The notes under the pieces were generated by a model. That model ran no database searches and was not told the origin of the DNA. It worked only from the letters and a program-made list of their open reading frames with translations. Made by a program: the position numbers and the translations under genes. Below are positions 1-12,100 of a DNA stretch of 64,000 nucleotides, in pieces (the stretch's first letter is position 1; every line of letters starts with the position of its first letter). Origin of the DNA: Halichondria panicea (Eukaryota; Porifera; Demospongiae; Suberitida; Halichondriidae); NCBI RefSeq assembly GCF_963675165.1, contig NC_087378.1, positions 4,955,205 through 5,019,204 of the forward strand, given 5' to 3'.

Positions 1-66
1 TTTTGACCTATGGGTGTGGTTTGATGCACTAAAGGTACATGCAGGCAAGTGGCTAGATGAGCGTAC

Positions 67-1054
67 CCGTCCCCAAGCCATAAAATGGGGGGACGAGTTT
101 CAGCCCTATTCAGCATTCATTCTGCTGCAGAAAATCATGCAGCACCAATCAGATTGTATAGTTCTTACGTAATGCATTCCTTGGCTTCCCAGCTCATCCC
201 CTTCTCTGTAGCAAGCTGAGCTCTGTGGTTAGAGGCGCGGCTAATATTAACTATAATTATTCATAGTTAGTACAGGAAACAGCAGAACGAATCCTAGATA
301 GAGCAGAGATAGAGTAATAGAGGGATTGGCAACGGGAGTAACTCACGTGATTATTTCACATTGATTTCATATTGATTTCCTCTCAACCATCCTTGATGCG
401 CATTATTTCCCGGCACAACGTCTGCGAATGAATTAATATTACTTTTAGTTAGTTATTAGTCTCATGAGACTTTAGAATTGCGTATAGTAAGGCTACACGT
501 GTCCTGTGCTTTATTTAAAGTGAAGTCCAAGCGTGGAAGAATTGACTGTGGTGCTCTAGAGCTTGAAAACTAGTTATTATTGGTCTGTGCCCCCAAGCAC
601 CCCCAAGCACTGCCGTAGCCAAATGATGTTTTGCCTACAGATCCTGCTTATTTGTGTCTATGTTGACGAACTGGCCTGCATACATTTCCTTGGTTAAATC
701 TCTTTTGTATGTTTTTTACATTTATAACCAAAAATGCTAAAATGGAGGCTGTAAAAGACGAGAAAGTATTATATTAGTTTGTGCCCCTTTTAAGAAGCAC
801 TGCTGTAAGCCTATGATGTATACTGTTTTGTTGTATCTCTGTTGATCAACTAGGCTGCATAAATTCTTGATTTTGATTTTCTTAAGCATGTTTTTTTACT
901 TTTAGCTATAAATGGAGGCTACAAAAGATGAAAAAAAGTCGATGACGTAGCGCATCACGGATAGTCACATTTTTTCGACCGTTGCCAATCCCTTTCCTTA
1001 CTTTATCTCTGGATAGAGCTGAAACCCGTCCCCCTATTTTATGGCTGGGGACGG
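67..1054. mobile_element. Foldback/MITE with ~37-bp TIRs, interrupted
   Basis: Bases 67-104 (CCGTCCCCAAGCCATAAAAT and following) pair with 1018-1054 as near-perfect inverted repeats ending in GGGGACGG. Removing the 7-bp-TSD element at 304-1011 leaves a small non-coding element of about 270 bp. It sits inside the 2-1887 element. Confidence 0.6.
304..1011. mobile_element. CATAGAT-family TIR element, copy 1 (7-bp TSD)
   Basis: The left end CAGAGATAGAGTAATAGAGG and following GATTGGCAACGG is mirrored at the right end (CCGTTGCCAATCCC...ATCTCTG). The flanks are the direct repeat GATAGAG (297-303 and 1012-1018), a 7-bp target duplication. The end sequence is diverged from the other copies (CAGAGAT instead of CATAGAT). 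No ORF. The interior includes two similar stretches around 590-660 and 780-850 (CCCAAGCACTGC...GATG, then TTAAATCTC / TGATTTTC). Confidence 0.75.
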
Positions 1055-1095
1055 CATCTAGCAAGTGGCAAGATCCAAGCTTTACAATGACAGTA

Positions 1096-1426
1096 CAGTA
1101 GAACCTCGAGTATCCGGCCCTCCATTATCCGGAACCTCGATTATCCGGCTTGGCAGTTTTCTTTTTAAATAATTCAGAAAATGGGCGTGTCCCTAAAATG
1201 CACATGCGCGTTGCAGCTGTTACCATGGAGACATGCCTGCTTATCTTCTGCGCATGCGCAGACAACCATGGGCACTGCTGTTTATCAATAAAGTGGGTGG
1301 ATCAAGGCGTGGTTTATCTATAAAGTGGGTGGATCAAGGCGTGGTTTATCTATTCAATTATCCGGCATATTCACTTATCCAGCCTCCTTCTGGAACCAAG
1401 GTGTCCGGATAATCGAGGTTCTACTG
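1096..1426. mobile_element. Pogo-like MITE with TA target duplication
   Basis: Terminal inverted repeats begin CAGTAGAACCTCGAGTATCC on the left and end GGATAATCGAGGTTCTACTG on the right, with TA on both sides (1094-1095, 1427-1428). This matches the end style of the pogo/Tigger branch of Tc1/mariner. It is 331 bp and non-coding. Inside, a 32-bp unit (GTGGGTGGATCAAGGCGTGG core) occurs twice in tandem at about 1283-1347. A second end of the family is at about 40940-40964. Confidence 0.75.
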
Positions 1427-1866
1427 TATACAGCACTACAGTATATTTATTAAGAGATATAGACATAGACAACAACTATAGAGCTACAAGACAAGTTGTA
1501 CAGAAATACAGGCCATAAATTATGGCCTGGGCATATTCAATAATTATTCATGTTCTGTTTTGTGAAGTTAGTGAAAGAATAATTATTACTCAAAGAAGAA
1601 TATTACTCAAAGAAGTACTCATGACAATGTACGTGAGAGCAACTCAATAACTATTCAATAAACAAAAGAGCAAGTGATTTGACTGATGAAGATGTGTATC
1701 AGATTGCACAATGAATACCAGATGAGAGAGATCTACAGGTTCACTATAGTTAAACTCTTCTTACTTTACTTCAGTGGCTAGCCAGCTAGCTATTCTTGAT
1801 CTTGCAAGCTGCTTCTCATTAATAATTATGGTCTCGCTTGCTAGGTAGCTAGCTGCGATTACCAAC

Positions 1867-2282
1867 AAACCACACCCATAGGTCAAAGGTCGTCAACTAT
1901 CGAAGACTCAACTAGCGAAGGCTCAACTAGCGATCACTCTCAACTAGCGAAGACTCAACTAGCGATCACTTAACTAGCGAAGACTCAACTAGCGAAGCTC
2001 AACTAGCAAAGACTCAACTAGCGAAGGCGATCACTCAGCTAGCGAAGACTCAACTAGCGATCACTTAACTAGCGAAGACTCAACTAGCGAAGCTCAACTA
2101 GCAAAGACTCAACTAGCGAAGGCGATCACTCAGCTAGCAAAGACTCAACTAGCGAAACTCAACTAGCAAAGACTCAACTAGCGAAGGCGATCACTCAACT
2201 AGCAAAGGCTCAACTAGCGAAGCTCAAGTGCAGAACACCAAGTTGAGAACAAAACTGCTGAGTGACCTTCAGGGCCACCGTA
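1867..2282. repeat. Minisatellite-bearing element end, CTCAACTAGCGAAG units
   Basis: After AAACCACACCCATAGGTCAA, bases 1890-2225 are a tandem array of a 14-bp unit CTCAACTAGCGAAG with variants containing GATCACT and larger two- and three-unit periods. The array is followed by CACCAAGTTGAGAACA and ends CTTCAGGGCCACCGTA. The same order with only about two units occurs at 59789-59910, so array length varies between copies. The last motif matches the ends of the 31971-36406 elements. Confidence 0.8.
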
Positions 2283-2500
2283 CTTCTAGCCACATTTTCT
2301 TGCATTGCAATTTGTGGATTTGCAAGTTTTGCTTACTTGAAATGCCATTGCAGCCTTAGGTAGCAAAACTTGCCCATAGAGTGTTGCTAGTTTAGCTCTG
2401 AACTTAGAACGCTAGCTATTGGTAGCTGCATGAGTAAGAAAAGAGCTGCAAAGCTGCACTTCTAAGTTCACCAATGTCATGAATGTGAGTACTAGGCAGC
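2283..2500. repeat. R1b repeat fragment
   Basis: TTGCATTGCAATTTGTGGAT, GCTTACTTGAAATGC and the following TAGCAAAACTTG match the diverged R1b subfamily seen at 56190-56470 and, reversed, at 8765-9010. No coding potential. The stretch 2500-3430 downstream has no recognisable gene; it contains a short TCTCCACCGAGGTATCAGCA repeat (2632) that recurs at 19354. Confidence 0.5.
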
Positions 2501-3432
2501 CATAAAGAACTTTGAACTTTCGGTATCCTTTTTAGCAATAAATGGTTGATCATTTCCCACTATTTTGCAGCATTCCTGCATGCAAATGTTATTTTTTTGT
2601 AGATGACATGTACAGGTGTATGTGTTAATTAAGTCTCCACCGAGGTATCAGCACCCCCGGTGCTTTCATTGCCATAGAAACTGGATTATTAGCGCTTACT
2701 CGATTATAACGTGTCTTTATTTTAAGCGCATCAACTGCAGATTTTTGTACTTTTGTACTTTTCCTATTATGTGAGGCTAATTTTGTTTGTCTACGAGCTA
2801 GCTAGCTTGTACAGTGCATGGTAGCTATACACATGTACATATAGCTGGTGATATCCATCTAGAAGGACTCTCTGGGGACGCTGTTACCCCTTGTCTGACA
2901 TGTGAGACATAAGATGAGGTGGACTTGGACCCTTTTTGCTCCAGTTCTAGAATGGTTTTATTCAGTATAGAGATCCAGTTACGGTTGCCTGGCTAGCTAT
3001 AGAGTCATCCTAGTCACAGAGACATCCGGTTACTGGGTGGGGATACAAAATGACTGCATCATAAGCTCTGCTATTGACCACACGAGTGCATGCGCTAATA
3101 ATCTAAGGAATTGTCATTATAAAAAGTACAATGAATAATGACAATTATGTCAAAGCGCTCATAATTATGGTTTGTTTCACCTCATGAAATTAATGAAGTT
3201 GATGTTGATACAAAATGTTTTGACTACAAAATTCCAAAAGGAAAATACTAAATCCCCCATCCTCTCCCCTAAAATAAATCGTGGTCGTGTATGTTAAGAG
3301 TCCCTGTGATGCTATAACAATTATACAGAGCGTTATCTGCAAGCTCTCTTATTACTTGTGTCATTCCATATCCTTTCCATTCCGCATTTCCCTTTTACAA
3401 CATGCCGTATAACTATAGACTCTGGAACTTAC

Positions 3433-3688
3433 TGATATACTTCAAGTCTCCATCTTCCTCTCCACGTTTAACCATAAGAGTCATTGGTTTTGGGGGAACT
3501 GGAACAGTTGGAGGTACATCCAAGGAAGGAGTTTCTTTGCCTTTCTTTGCTATAATTTTATCAGAACTTTAATCTCGAAAATAAGTAATCGCAGATATGT
3601 ACATGTAGATGTATTTACCTGCTTTACTAGCTCTTCCACTGCTCATCCCTTTCTTTGGCTTATCTTGTTTGGCTAAACCAGCAACATC
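3433..3688 (-). CDS. SPAG17: SPAG17-like exons 5 and 6
   Basis: Exon 5 (3688-3619) encodes DVAGLAKQDKPKKGMSSGRA and exon 6 (3549-3433) KKGKETPSLDVPPTVPVPPK, then PMTLMVKRGEEDGDLKYI. The phase-1 join recreates an Ala codon. The 69-bp intron between them (3618-3550) is typical of compact introns. The donor GTAAGT at 3432-3427 leads to exons left of the window, or to ones I could not see in 1-3430. Confidence 0.7.
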
Positions 3689-6600
3689 CTATACATTATA
3701 TACGTCATTAAAATGAAAGCACCAAACATACCATTTACATTGGTGCAAAAATTATCAACCATTATTGTTGCTAAAAAGAATGCCAAAAAGATTAAAGTCC
3801 ATAAAATAAATGGGTGCGTGAAATACAGGTGCGAGGGAGTTCTCCAAGTTTAATTATGCGAAATTTTACACCTCATGAAAATGTTCCGCTGTATGGTATG
3901 CTAATGTGTGAACGCAACGTCACCACAACATACCGTGATTAAACGCTTATTAGTTTTAAACGCATGCAGTACTTGAATTCATTTAGAAGCGCTTTGCGAA
4001 AATTATAATTATTAGTGAAAATTTTGAATTGCTAATTTATTTTTGTTGACTATGAGCTACATGTAGCAGCATGTACAGTGCATGGTAGCTATACGTGTAA
4101 AGCCGTTTGCGTTGAATTCGGCCGTGGAAGTTATGAGCTCTACAGCATATAGACAGTAAAGCTCGTTTATATTGAGAACAGTTAAAAAGTAAAGCCTGGA
4201 GACGAGGCTAGTAGATGAGAGTCTCTGACAGTTATACCTTTTGTAGGGTTTCCTTTTCCATCATATCTCCTCTTTTTTTCTTTAGAACAGCATACTTCAA
4301 AAGCCTTGAGAGTAATGGTGGATGTACATCATCTTGGTTGGAAATAGTGTCAGCAACTTGCTGGCAAACCTGAAGTCATAACAAATAAAGTTACATGTGT
4401 ACACCATTGTTATGTTCTGGCATTCAGAACTATCAAAAAGTGTAAGATTATAAAATTATAATTATGCTAGCTACGTGCACATTCTAGTTTAGTAATGAAT
4501 ATCATTGTACATGTACATGTTTGTAATGTTAGGCCACTTTATACACTTCCTGCTAAACCAGGATGGGGACGGGGGGAAATTATTTATATTGTAACATTAC
4601 GTCTTAACCCTTTCCCTGTTGAAGCCGTCACATGACTAGGGGATTGTACAATTCTACACTCTTACCATTTCATTCCCCAAGTACATGGGGAGCAAAGAGT
4701 GTAGGGGTACACTATTCGGTTCCTATATGATATGGGGAACAAAAAGTGTAGCCTCGTTCCCAGGCCTTACTTTTTCTTGCTGTTGTCACTGTTCATCCAT
4801 AAACAAGACATAGTGAGGCAGCAAGGAAAGAAATGGGCGTACAGTTAAGAAAAAGTAAGGCCTGGTTTGGGAAATCGCGTGATCCACAAGGATTTTTATG
4901 AACGTGGGCGATATGTAGCCCACAATCATGACATAAGGTATTCTCCCACACATTCAGAGTAAGACTGTACTGTACTGCACTGAGACAACCACCAAGCTGT
5001 GCTGCAAGTCAGATCAGAGAACCAGCGTGGCCAGCTCTGGTGGCAGTAGCTACCTGCTATATGATAATGATGACTAAGCTATTCTACTATAGCATGTAGA
5101 AAGACACAATAGTGATAGAATCTAAACACACAATCTAGACTAGTAGATCATCTAGCTAAGCCTAAGGTATAGCTAGCTATAGTGCTTGCAAACTTCCAGT
5201 TCCAAGTCCATGTCCAGCTTGCTGCAGGCAAAGTTTTATTAGTCGTAGACCTCTGCGTGGGCAGTCCAACATCTCTAGCTCAGTATGCCCACGCTCATTT
5301 TCACCCTTCTACCACCCTTCTACCCTCACGCGACTTCCCGATACAGGCTCTCCTTTTTCCTAACTTTACGTCTATTTCTTTCTTTATTCCTCCAATTAAT
5401 ACCGTATTTTATCTCATTGAACGAATAATACAGTATTTTATCTTATTGAACGATTGTGATAAAGAACAGAAAAAGGAGAGCCTGTGTAGAGGCTACAAAA
5501 AGTGTAGGGCCGCTCTTTGTCTCCCATATATACGGGGAACAAAGAGTGTAGGGGTACGTTATTTGGTCCCCATATACATGGGGAACAAAGAGTGTAGGGC
5601 CGCTCTTTGTCCCCCATGTATATGGGGGACAAAAAGTGTGAGGGTACACTCTTTGTTTCCATGAGTTTTATATAGCGGTGAAAAGTACTTGCTATATTCT
5701 AGCTAGCAGGAGTGCATGAACTCCTGATACTAGCCACAGTAGTTTATATAGATTATTGTTAGTGGCATGAAAAGCATGTTCACATGACTCTGTCTTTCTT
5801 TGTGCACACATTTTTTAGCGGTGAAAAGTACTAGCTATAATTCTATAGGGTAAAGTATAGTTTAATTGTTAGTGGCATGAAGAGCATATCCACGTGACTC
5901 GATCTTTGTTTCTGAAAACTGCGCCTGGAATTTCATGGTATGCTTGGTGAAACCAAAAACCACACACTTAGCATGCAGCCATCTTATTCCCCTTTGTGTA
6001 AGGTTTCCTGCAGGTGCAGTGGAGGGCAGGAAGAATTTTCTTGTGCAAAATTCCAGAGGTAGGGTGATTTTCGCCATGCTTAGGATGCTTTGGGAAACTT
6101 GTGAGTTTTCCAACATCCGCACATTTCAGTAGATGGGCCCTCATTTTGTTTTCGAGCAGCTTGCCGGAGCCCTTCCCGCACAGAGCTCCTGGGTGTTTGC
6201 TATGGTGTAGTCCAACCATTCCTTGAGCACTCATAATTAGAAACACAGGTTTTGGTTTCCCAACTATGTCATAGTGGCCCTCCGCTATTTTAGATAGCAC
6301 ATTGGGATCTTTCTGCACACTCCCTAAATATGTTTCTCGCAGTCCAGTGTGTCCGAGTCTTTTTGCCTGGTCAAGGATGAGGCTGATTGTTGGGATAATG
6401 ACTATCGTTAATGTTCCAGAGACAGCACATGGAAACTGGTAGCACAAGCTTTTCCCACTCCCTGTAGGCTGAACCACAAGACTGTTCTTGCCTCCGAGAA
6501 CTGCCTTTATGACGCTGAGCTGCCACGGCTTAATATCTACTTTCTTGAAGTGCTTTGAGAAAAGTCCAGTGAGATGAGCATCTGTGTTGTGTTAGTAATG

Positions 6601-9062
6601 TATATATAAATTAATATACACATAAAGTTGGTTGCAAGCCTTGCCTTGGGACTGCTCTTGATGATTAGAAGTGGTCTGGCTAAGTGGTCCCACGTTGAGA
6701 GCCTGATGACAGTGTGTTTCTTTCTCTTCTCTGACTTGTGTCTAACTGAGCAACACGTTGGACAGTAGAGCTGCGCAACACTTCGACAGTGATCACACTC
6801 TTTCTCCATAGCTACAGTAACTCTTTCTCCACAGCTAGTACATGCAACTTTGTATATGCAACTTTGTGAACAGCTGTATAGTGCTGCCTATTTTGACAGA
6901 TGTCAGGGTCAGGGTATTATCACTTCATTGGTGTTACCAGTAGAGCCCCAGTAGGGTAAATTATCAGTTACCAGTACTTCATGGTATCAGTTCATTGGTG
7001 TTAATTAAACACTTCAACTTTTTGTTCAAGAGTGTACCCCTACACTCCTTGGTCCCCATATATATGGGGAACAAAGAGTGTACCCCTACACTCTTTGGTC
7101 CTCATATACATGGGAGACAAAGAGCGGCCCTACACTCTTTGTTCCCCATGTATATGGGGACCAAATAACGTACCCCTACACTCTTTGTTCCCCATATATA
7201 TGGGAGACAAAGAGCGGCCCTCTTTGTCCCCAATATCATATAGGAACCAAATAGTGTGCCCCTACACTCTTTGCTCCCCATGTACTTGGGGAATGAAAAT
7301 AATGGTAAGAGTGTACTCACCCCATGACTAGTAGTGGTAATTTTCAAAAATTGCTATATACACACTGTTGTGTTTGAGCTACGCGCACATTGTTGTGCAT
7401 TAAGCTGCTCTTTCACGTGGTATTTTTAATAATTATCTTACCTCGAGGTAAGCTTCGTGCAGTACCATAAAAAGAAATGGCCTTTTGATAATAATTATGG
7501 CTACAAGATCTTTATAGCACAACCTCAGTGATGTTTTAGGGTAGCTAGACAGTGTCTTATTGAGTGAGAGGACAGCCACCATTAAATTTTGTATGTCTCA
7601 TGCTGAACGTTTGATATTGTCATTTCACAATTTCAATATTAATTTCACCACACTTTTTCTGACTGAGTGAGTGAGTTTCTTAGGAGCACTTTCTCCATGC
7701 AGGTAGAACTACCTCCTGGAAATTCTGTACAGGGTTTCAAACAATCACAACCTGGTGAGGTAGATGACCTCTAGGCTTACCTAAGTTTTGTGCGCACGAA
7801 TCACTACAAGCTCAGTGCATTGTGGCCTGGACGTTATCATGTGACCGCAATGAGCCCTAAATTCTTACGTTTTCTTCCGACAACTATTGCAAAAGGTAGT
7901 ATAATTATAAGTAGCCTATAAAAAGAACCAAATGAGTTATTGGCTGGGATGGTGGGATGGTGGGGCAGAGTGCAAATGTAGTGCATTATATAGTTGCTAC
8001 GGTAGTGATGCAACATACCATATACAGAACAGAACACTGGATTGCTTTGATCTGCCAACTCACTGGGCAACAAGTAATAGTTGGCTATGAGTGCCACAAG
8101 CTGTTTATTGGCCTGGTAGTAGATTGTCCTTTAGCCACAAGCTGTTTATTGGTCGATAGTAATTGTGGTCAAGGGCGGTTAGGCCCTAGATCAATATTTA
8201 CTACAAGGGCCAATAAACTGCTTGTGGCACGAATTGCCAAGTAATAACTAATTTGTTGCCTTGGAAACCATTTTCTGACATATAGAAACCACTTGCTATA
8301 GATGTGGAAAAAATAACGTATAATATTATGCTTGATCAGGAGCCACGGCTACTAAATGTTTCATTTTACTGGAAGAGGCGGCTACAATTCGAGAGAGGCC
8401 ACAGTTCAAGAGCGGCGTTTATTAGCTCCAGCTAATTCAACAACCTTTAATTTGTCATCAAAAGTTATTTTCACCTGCTTAATGAGAAAGTCTTTGTGAA
8501 GTACTAACAATTAATTAAGCTGTTACCTGTACCTAGTAGCTACGTACATATAGCTAGCTGCTAGTATTAATTTGGCTGCCACATGCAGAAATGCTAGAGT
8601 CAAAGTTCACTGAGGCTACTATTTGAGAGCGGCTACTAAATGTTTCATTTTGCTAGTAAGGGAGGCTACTATTTGAGTGCGGCCTCTGATCGAGCATATA
8701 CGGTAGGTAATTTGGTAGTTTTTGGTGGCTGGATTTACAATATTAATGCCAAAAGTCTAAGTCTAGCTGCCATCAGCAGATCCTTGTAGCTCTCTTCTCA
8801 CTGTTGCAGCTATCAATAGCTAGCGTTTTAGTGCAGAGCTTAACTACTATACTAAGTAGAGTAGCAACACTCCATGGGCAAGTTTTTCTACGCACTCTTC
8901 TGAAAAGGCTGCAATGGCATTCCAAGTTAAGCATAACTCGAGAACCAAGTATTATTTTGCAAATCCATGAATTAAATCCAATGACTAGAAGCCTATAGAA
9001 ACTCATCCTTGAGCAGCTGTAGCTGTCTACACATGCAGACACACACGCACACACACGCACAC

Positions 9063-9114
<52 letters not shown>

Positions 9115-12100
9115 TTACCGTATACCGAGGCATAATGAGAATCATTGGCAGGTACATACACACGAATAAGACTTAAAAACTTTCACTCCAGTCTTTAGGA
9201 CTTTCCTTCAGCTGTCAAGGTATTCTAGGGCATACTCTTAACATACTCTACAGTGTCTCTACATACAGTAGTTCTTTGAGCTCAGTGGTTAAGGGATGGC
9301 CAAGAGATTGAGGTGATAGCTCTAGCATGAAAAGCAAGAGACAATTAAGTTACTGTGGCTATACTTCTAGAAAATGGCAGAATTCCTACGAGCAAAAAGG
9401 ACTGCACATTTCAACTTCTTGACTGACAATTTTGTGCTATGGTCTGACATTTGTCAGTTTACTTGAAATCCTCACTGTGTTCCCACACAATTTTTCTGTA
9501 ATTGAACACTGTTGAAAAGAGGGTAGTGCATGGGTGATAGTGTGCATGCACTTCGAATATGGGTAATCGTAACTACAAATATAAAACGGTTTTAAATTAC
9601 ACCGTAAATGAGTGTTGCAAGCTGTGCTGTGCTAATGCCTCTCGCCATGTTTTGCTTTTGCTCAAAAGTATGTAATTTGTATAATGTTATGTTATTTATG
9701 CAATTATTATGCCACGAGTGTTGCAAGCGTGCACTTGCTAATGCCTCTCGCCATGTTTTTGCTTTCGCTCAAAAGTATTAGAGTGTTAATTATAGAAGAG
9801 GTAAATAATTTCCAATGTGCTTTGATTGTTTCAGGAAAGGGGTATCCACAGTTTAATAATGCATACTGATCGTCTTAATTAAATGGCCTATAGCTAAACA
9901 GTGGGAGCAAACCTTTGTCAAAGGCATAGTCAGTAGTCTGTGAGATAAGACAGAATTCAATCACAGAAAGTAGTATCTATAACAAGCAGTCTAAAAAGAG
10001 TTTAAGCACAGAATTCAACTAGTGTTCAAGCTGGCGCTGTGCTAATGCCTCTCGCCATGCTTTGCTTTCGCTCAAAAGTATAGAAGAGGAAGTATAGAAG
10101 AGGAAAAAGTGTATAAAATAATCTGAAAACTGACTTGCATCTATTCAATTGTATAATTATGGTATCATTGTTGTGTTTTGTGGCTGCTTATACCAGGACC
10201 TCAAGGATCTACAAAGAAGAAGATTTTGTTTTCAATTAATTATAAGTGGAAGTGCATAATTTTACTCATAAAGTTAGCTTATCTATATCAGGAGCCCATA
10301 AATAAGAGAAGGAGCGGCTGACTACGGGGATCACGTTTCGTAAGTGGTTATGACCGCATTTCCATATAATTATTATGCAGAGTCACTTAATAAGTGGTTG
10401 AATCCCTACACGTGTTATACACAATACAGGGCTGCTGTTTACAAGCACTTAGTCGCTTCCAAACAAGGAAGTGCGGTTTCACCGGAAATTACGAGACGTG
10501 ATCCCCGAGTATACGTTGAAGTTAGCCGCTCCTTCTCTTATTTATGGGCTCCTGTCTATATAAAGTCACTGAAGAAAAGACTTATTTACATGCATCTATT
10601 GTTGTATTATGTGGCTTTAATACCAGGACCTCAAGAAAGAAGAAAATTGATTCTTCCAGGATCTGTAGTTCAGTGTATATAATATCTAAGAAGAAAAGAC
10701 TTGTGTACATGCATTATCTATATTGTTATATAGTAGTGTTTTGTGGCTTACCAGGCCCTCAATGATTCTGTCAAGAGGATCTGGATCTGGAGCTTGGATA
10801 TCACACGTGGGGAATGAGCGCACATGCACATTACATCCACAGGAATAATTAAAGGGTGTGTCCAATTTCACAAATAGCTACTGCACTGTTAGCTAGCTGT
10901 CTTGTAGCTAACAAAAAGCTAGCGCTTTAGTGCAAGGCTAACTCATATGTTGAATAGAAAGTTTGTGCGGACAGATGATGCTATGAAAGATTCTAAAGAG
11001 ACTGCAACAGCCTTCAATGTGAGTCAAACTAGCCATAACTCGAGAGAGAAGCTTTAGTTTGCTAATCCACGAATCAAAATCCAAGCGAACGTGGCTAACC
11101 CCCCACACACACACACACACATACACACACACAGTCAGCTTTACCGTATCCCTCGTGCGAAGCTTTAGTTTGCTAATCCACGAATCAAAATCCAAGAGAA
11201 CGTGGCTAGAAGCCTATAGAAGCTGTTAGTTTTCGTTGCATTGCAACCGTTGAGCAGTTACAGCTGGAACAGACACACACACAGTCAGCTTTACCGTATC
11301 CTTCGTGCGGCTACGCCTCGAGGCATAATTATTGTTGACACTGAACCATGCCATGCACACAGTCATTATAGAAGAGGAAACTATCTGATGGCCTGATGAA
11401 TGGATAGAAGCCACAGAGGATAGAAGCAATTGCATGTAGATCTTATTGCATTTCCTGTCGGTTAAAAAAAGGGATTGGATTAAGGCCTGTTCCCAGGCTG
11501 ATTTGTCTCTAAAATAACGATAGGTTGAAAGCTAGCAGTGTAGGTGCATGCAGCTTTGTGCAGCTCTTTCCTGACTCTTGTAGCTAACAAACAGCTAGCA
11601 CTTTAGTGCATGGCTAAACTTGAATAGAACGTTTGATGCGAAGAGATTATACTATAAAAGATTCTGAAGAAACCACTGTGAGTCAAACAGCCATAACTCG
11701 AGAAAAAGGCTTTAGTACGCAAATCAAAACCAAGAGAATGTGGCTATAAGCCTGTTAGTTTTCGTCGCCATGCAACTGTTGAGCAGTTACAGCTGGAACA
11801 GACACACACACAGTGTGAAAACCATACATCATTTTTACGGTGTGGAGTTACGTAATTTTACGGAGTAAGAAAACGCGAACTGATTGTAACATGTTATTCA
11901 ATTATTCATAGAGGCACTGTAATTACATATGCCGTTCTACGGAGAAAAAACGGGTGGAATTTGCTGAGCTAGCAATAATACGTACTAAGATGTGCTAACT
12001 TCTCTATAGTGTAATACAGGAGGAGCATAATTATATGAAAAGCAAATGGAAAGTGCAGATTTTATATGCAAGACTGGAAGAAGATCAGAAAGTTACGGTA

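Larger units (their letters stand above)
2..1887. mobile_element. Outer TIR element holding three nested elements
   Basis: The 21 bases at 2-22 are the exact reverse complement of 1867-1887 (core ACCTATGGGTGTGGTTT), so the first 1.9 kb is bounded by a perfect short inverted repeat. No coding sequence is visible inside. The interior carries a foldback element (67-1054), a 7-bp-TSD element nested in it (304-1011) and a TA-flanked pogo-like MITE (1096-1426). The left flank is outside the window, so no target duplication can be tested. The same end sequence recurs at 59789. The superfamily is unknown. Confidence 0.6.
4640..7325. mobile_element. RecQ/PHD element with palindromic ends
   Basis: The left end (about 4656-4748, CTCTTACCATTTCATTCCCC...) is repeated in inverted orientation at about 7205-7318, giving long imperfect TIRs. 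Next to the TIRs lie tandem palindromic units around CCCCATATATATGGGG separated by CAAAGAGTGTAGGGGTACA or CAAAGAGCGGCCC. The interior carries a broken minus-strand RecQ-like/PHD gene (6809-5869), and a 9-bp-TSD element has inserted at 4749-5495. It lies in SPAG17 intron 3. A second copy begins near 63790 and runs off the right edge. Confidence 0.65.

Noticed and set aside
1887-2225. CRISPR-like array of repeats with spacers
   Set aside because: The units are directly abutting variants of one 14-bp sequence with no unique spacers, and the window is eukaryotic.
5182-5664. 160-codon open frame over the palindromic repeat
   Set aside because: It crosses a 9-bp-TSD element end and a minisatellite that is open in several frames on both strands; no splice support and no family.
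7032-7347. Tyr/Thr/Ser-rich repeat proteins on both strands
   Set aside because: Artefact of the palindromic minisatellite.
8773-9108. Cys/Val repeat protein on the minus strand
   Set aside because: Translation of the CA microsatellite and an R1b repeat.
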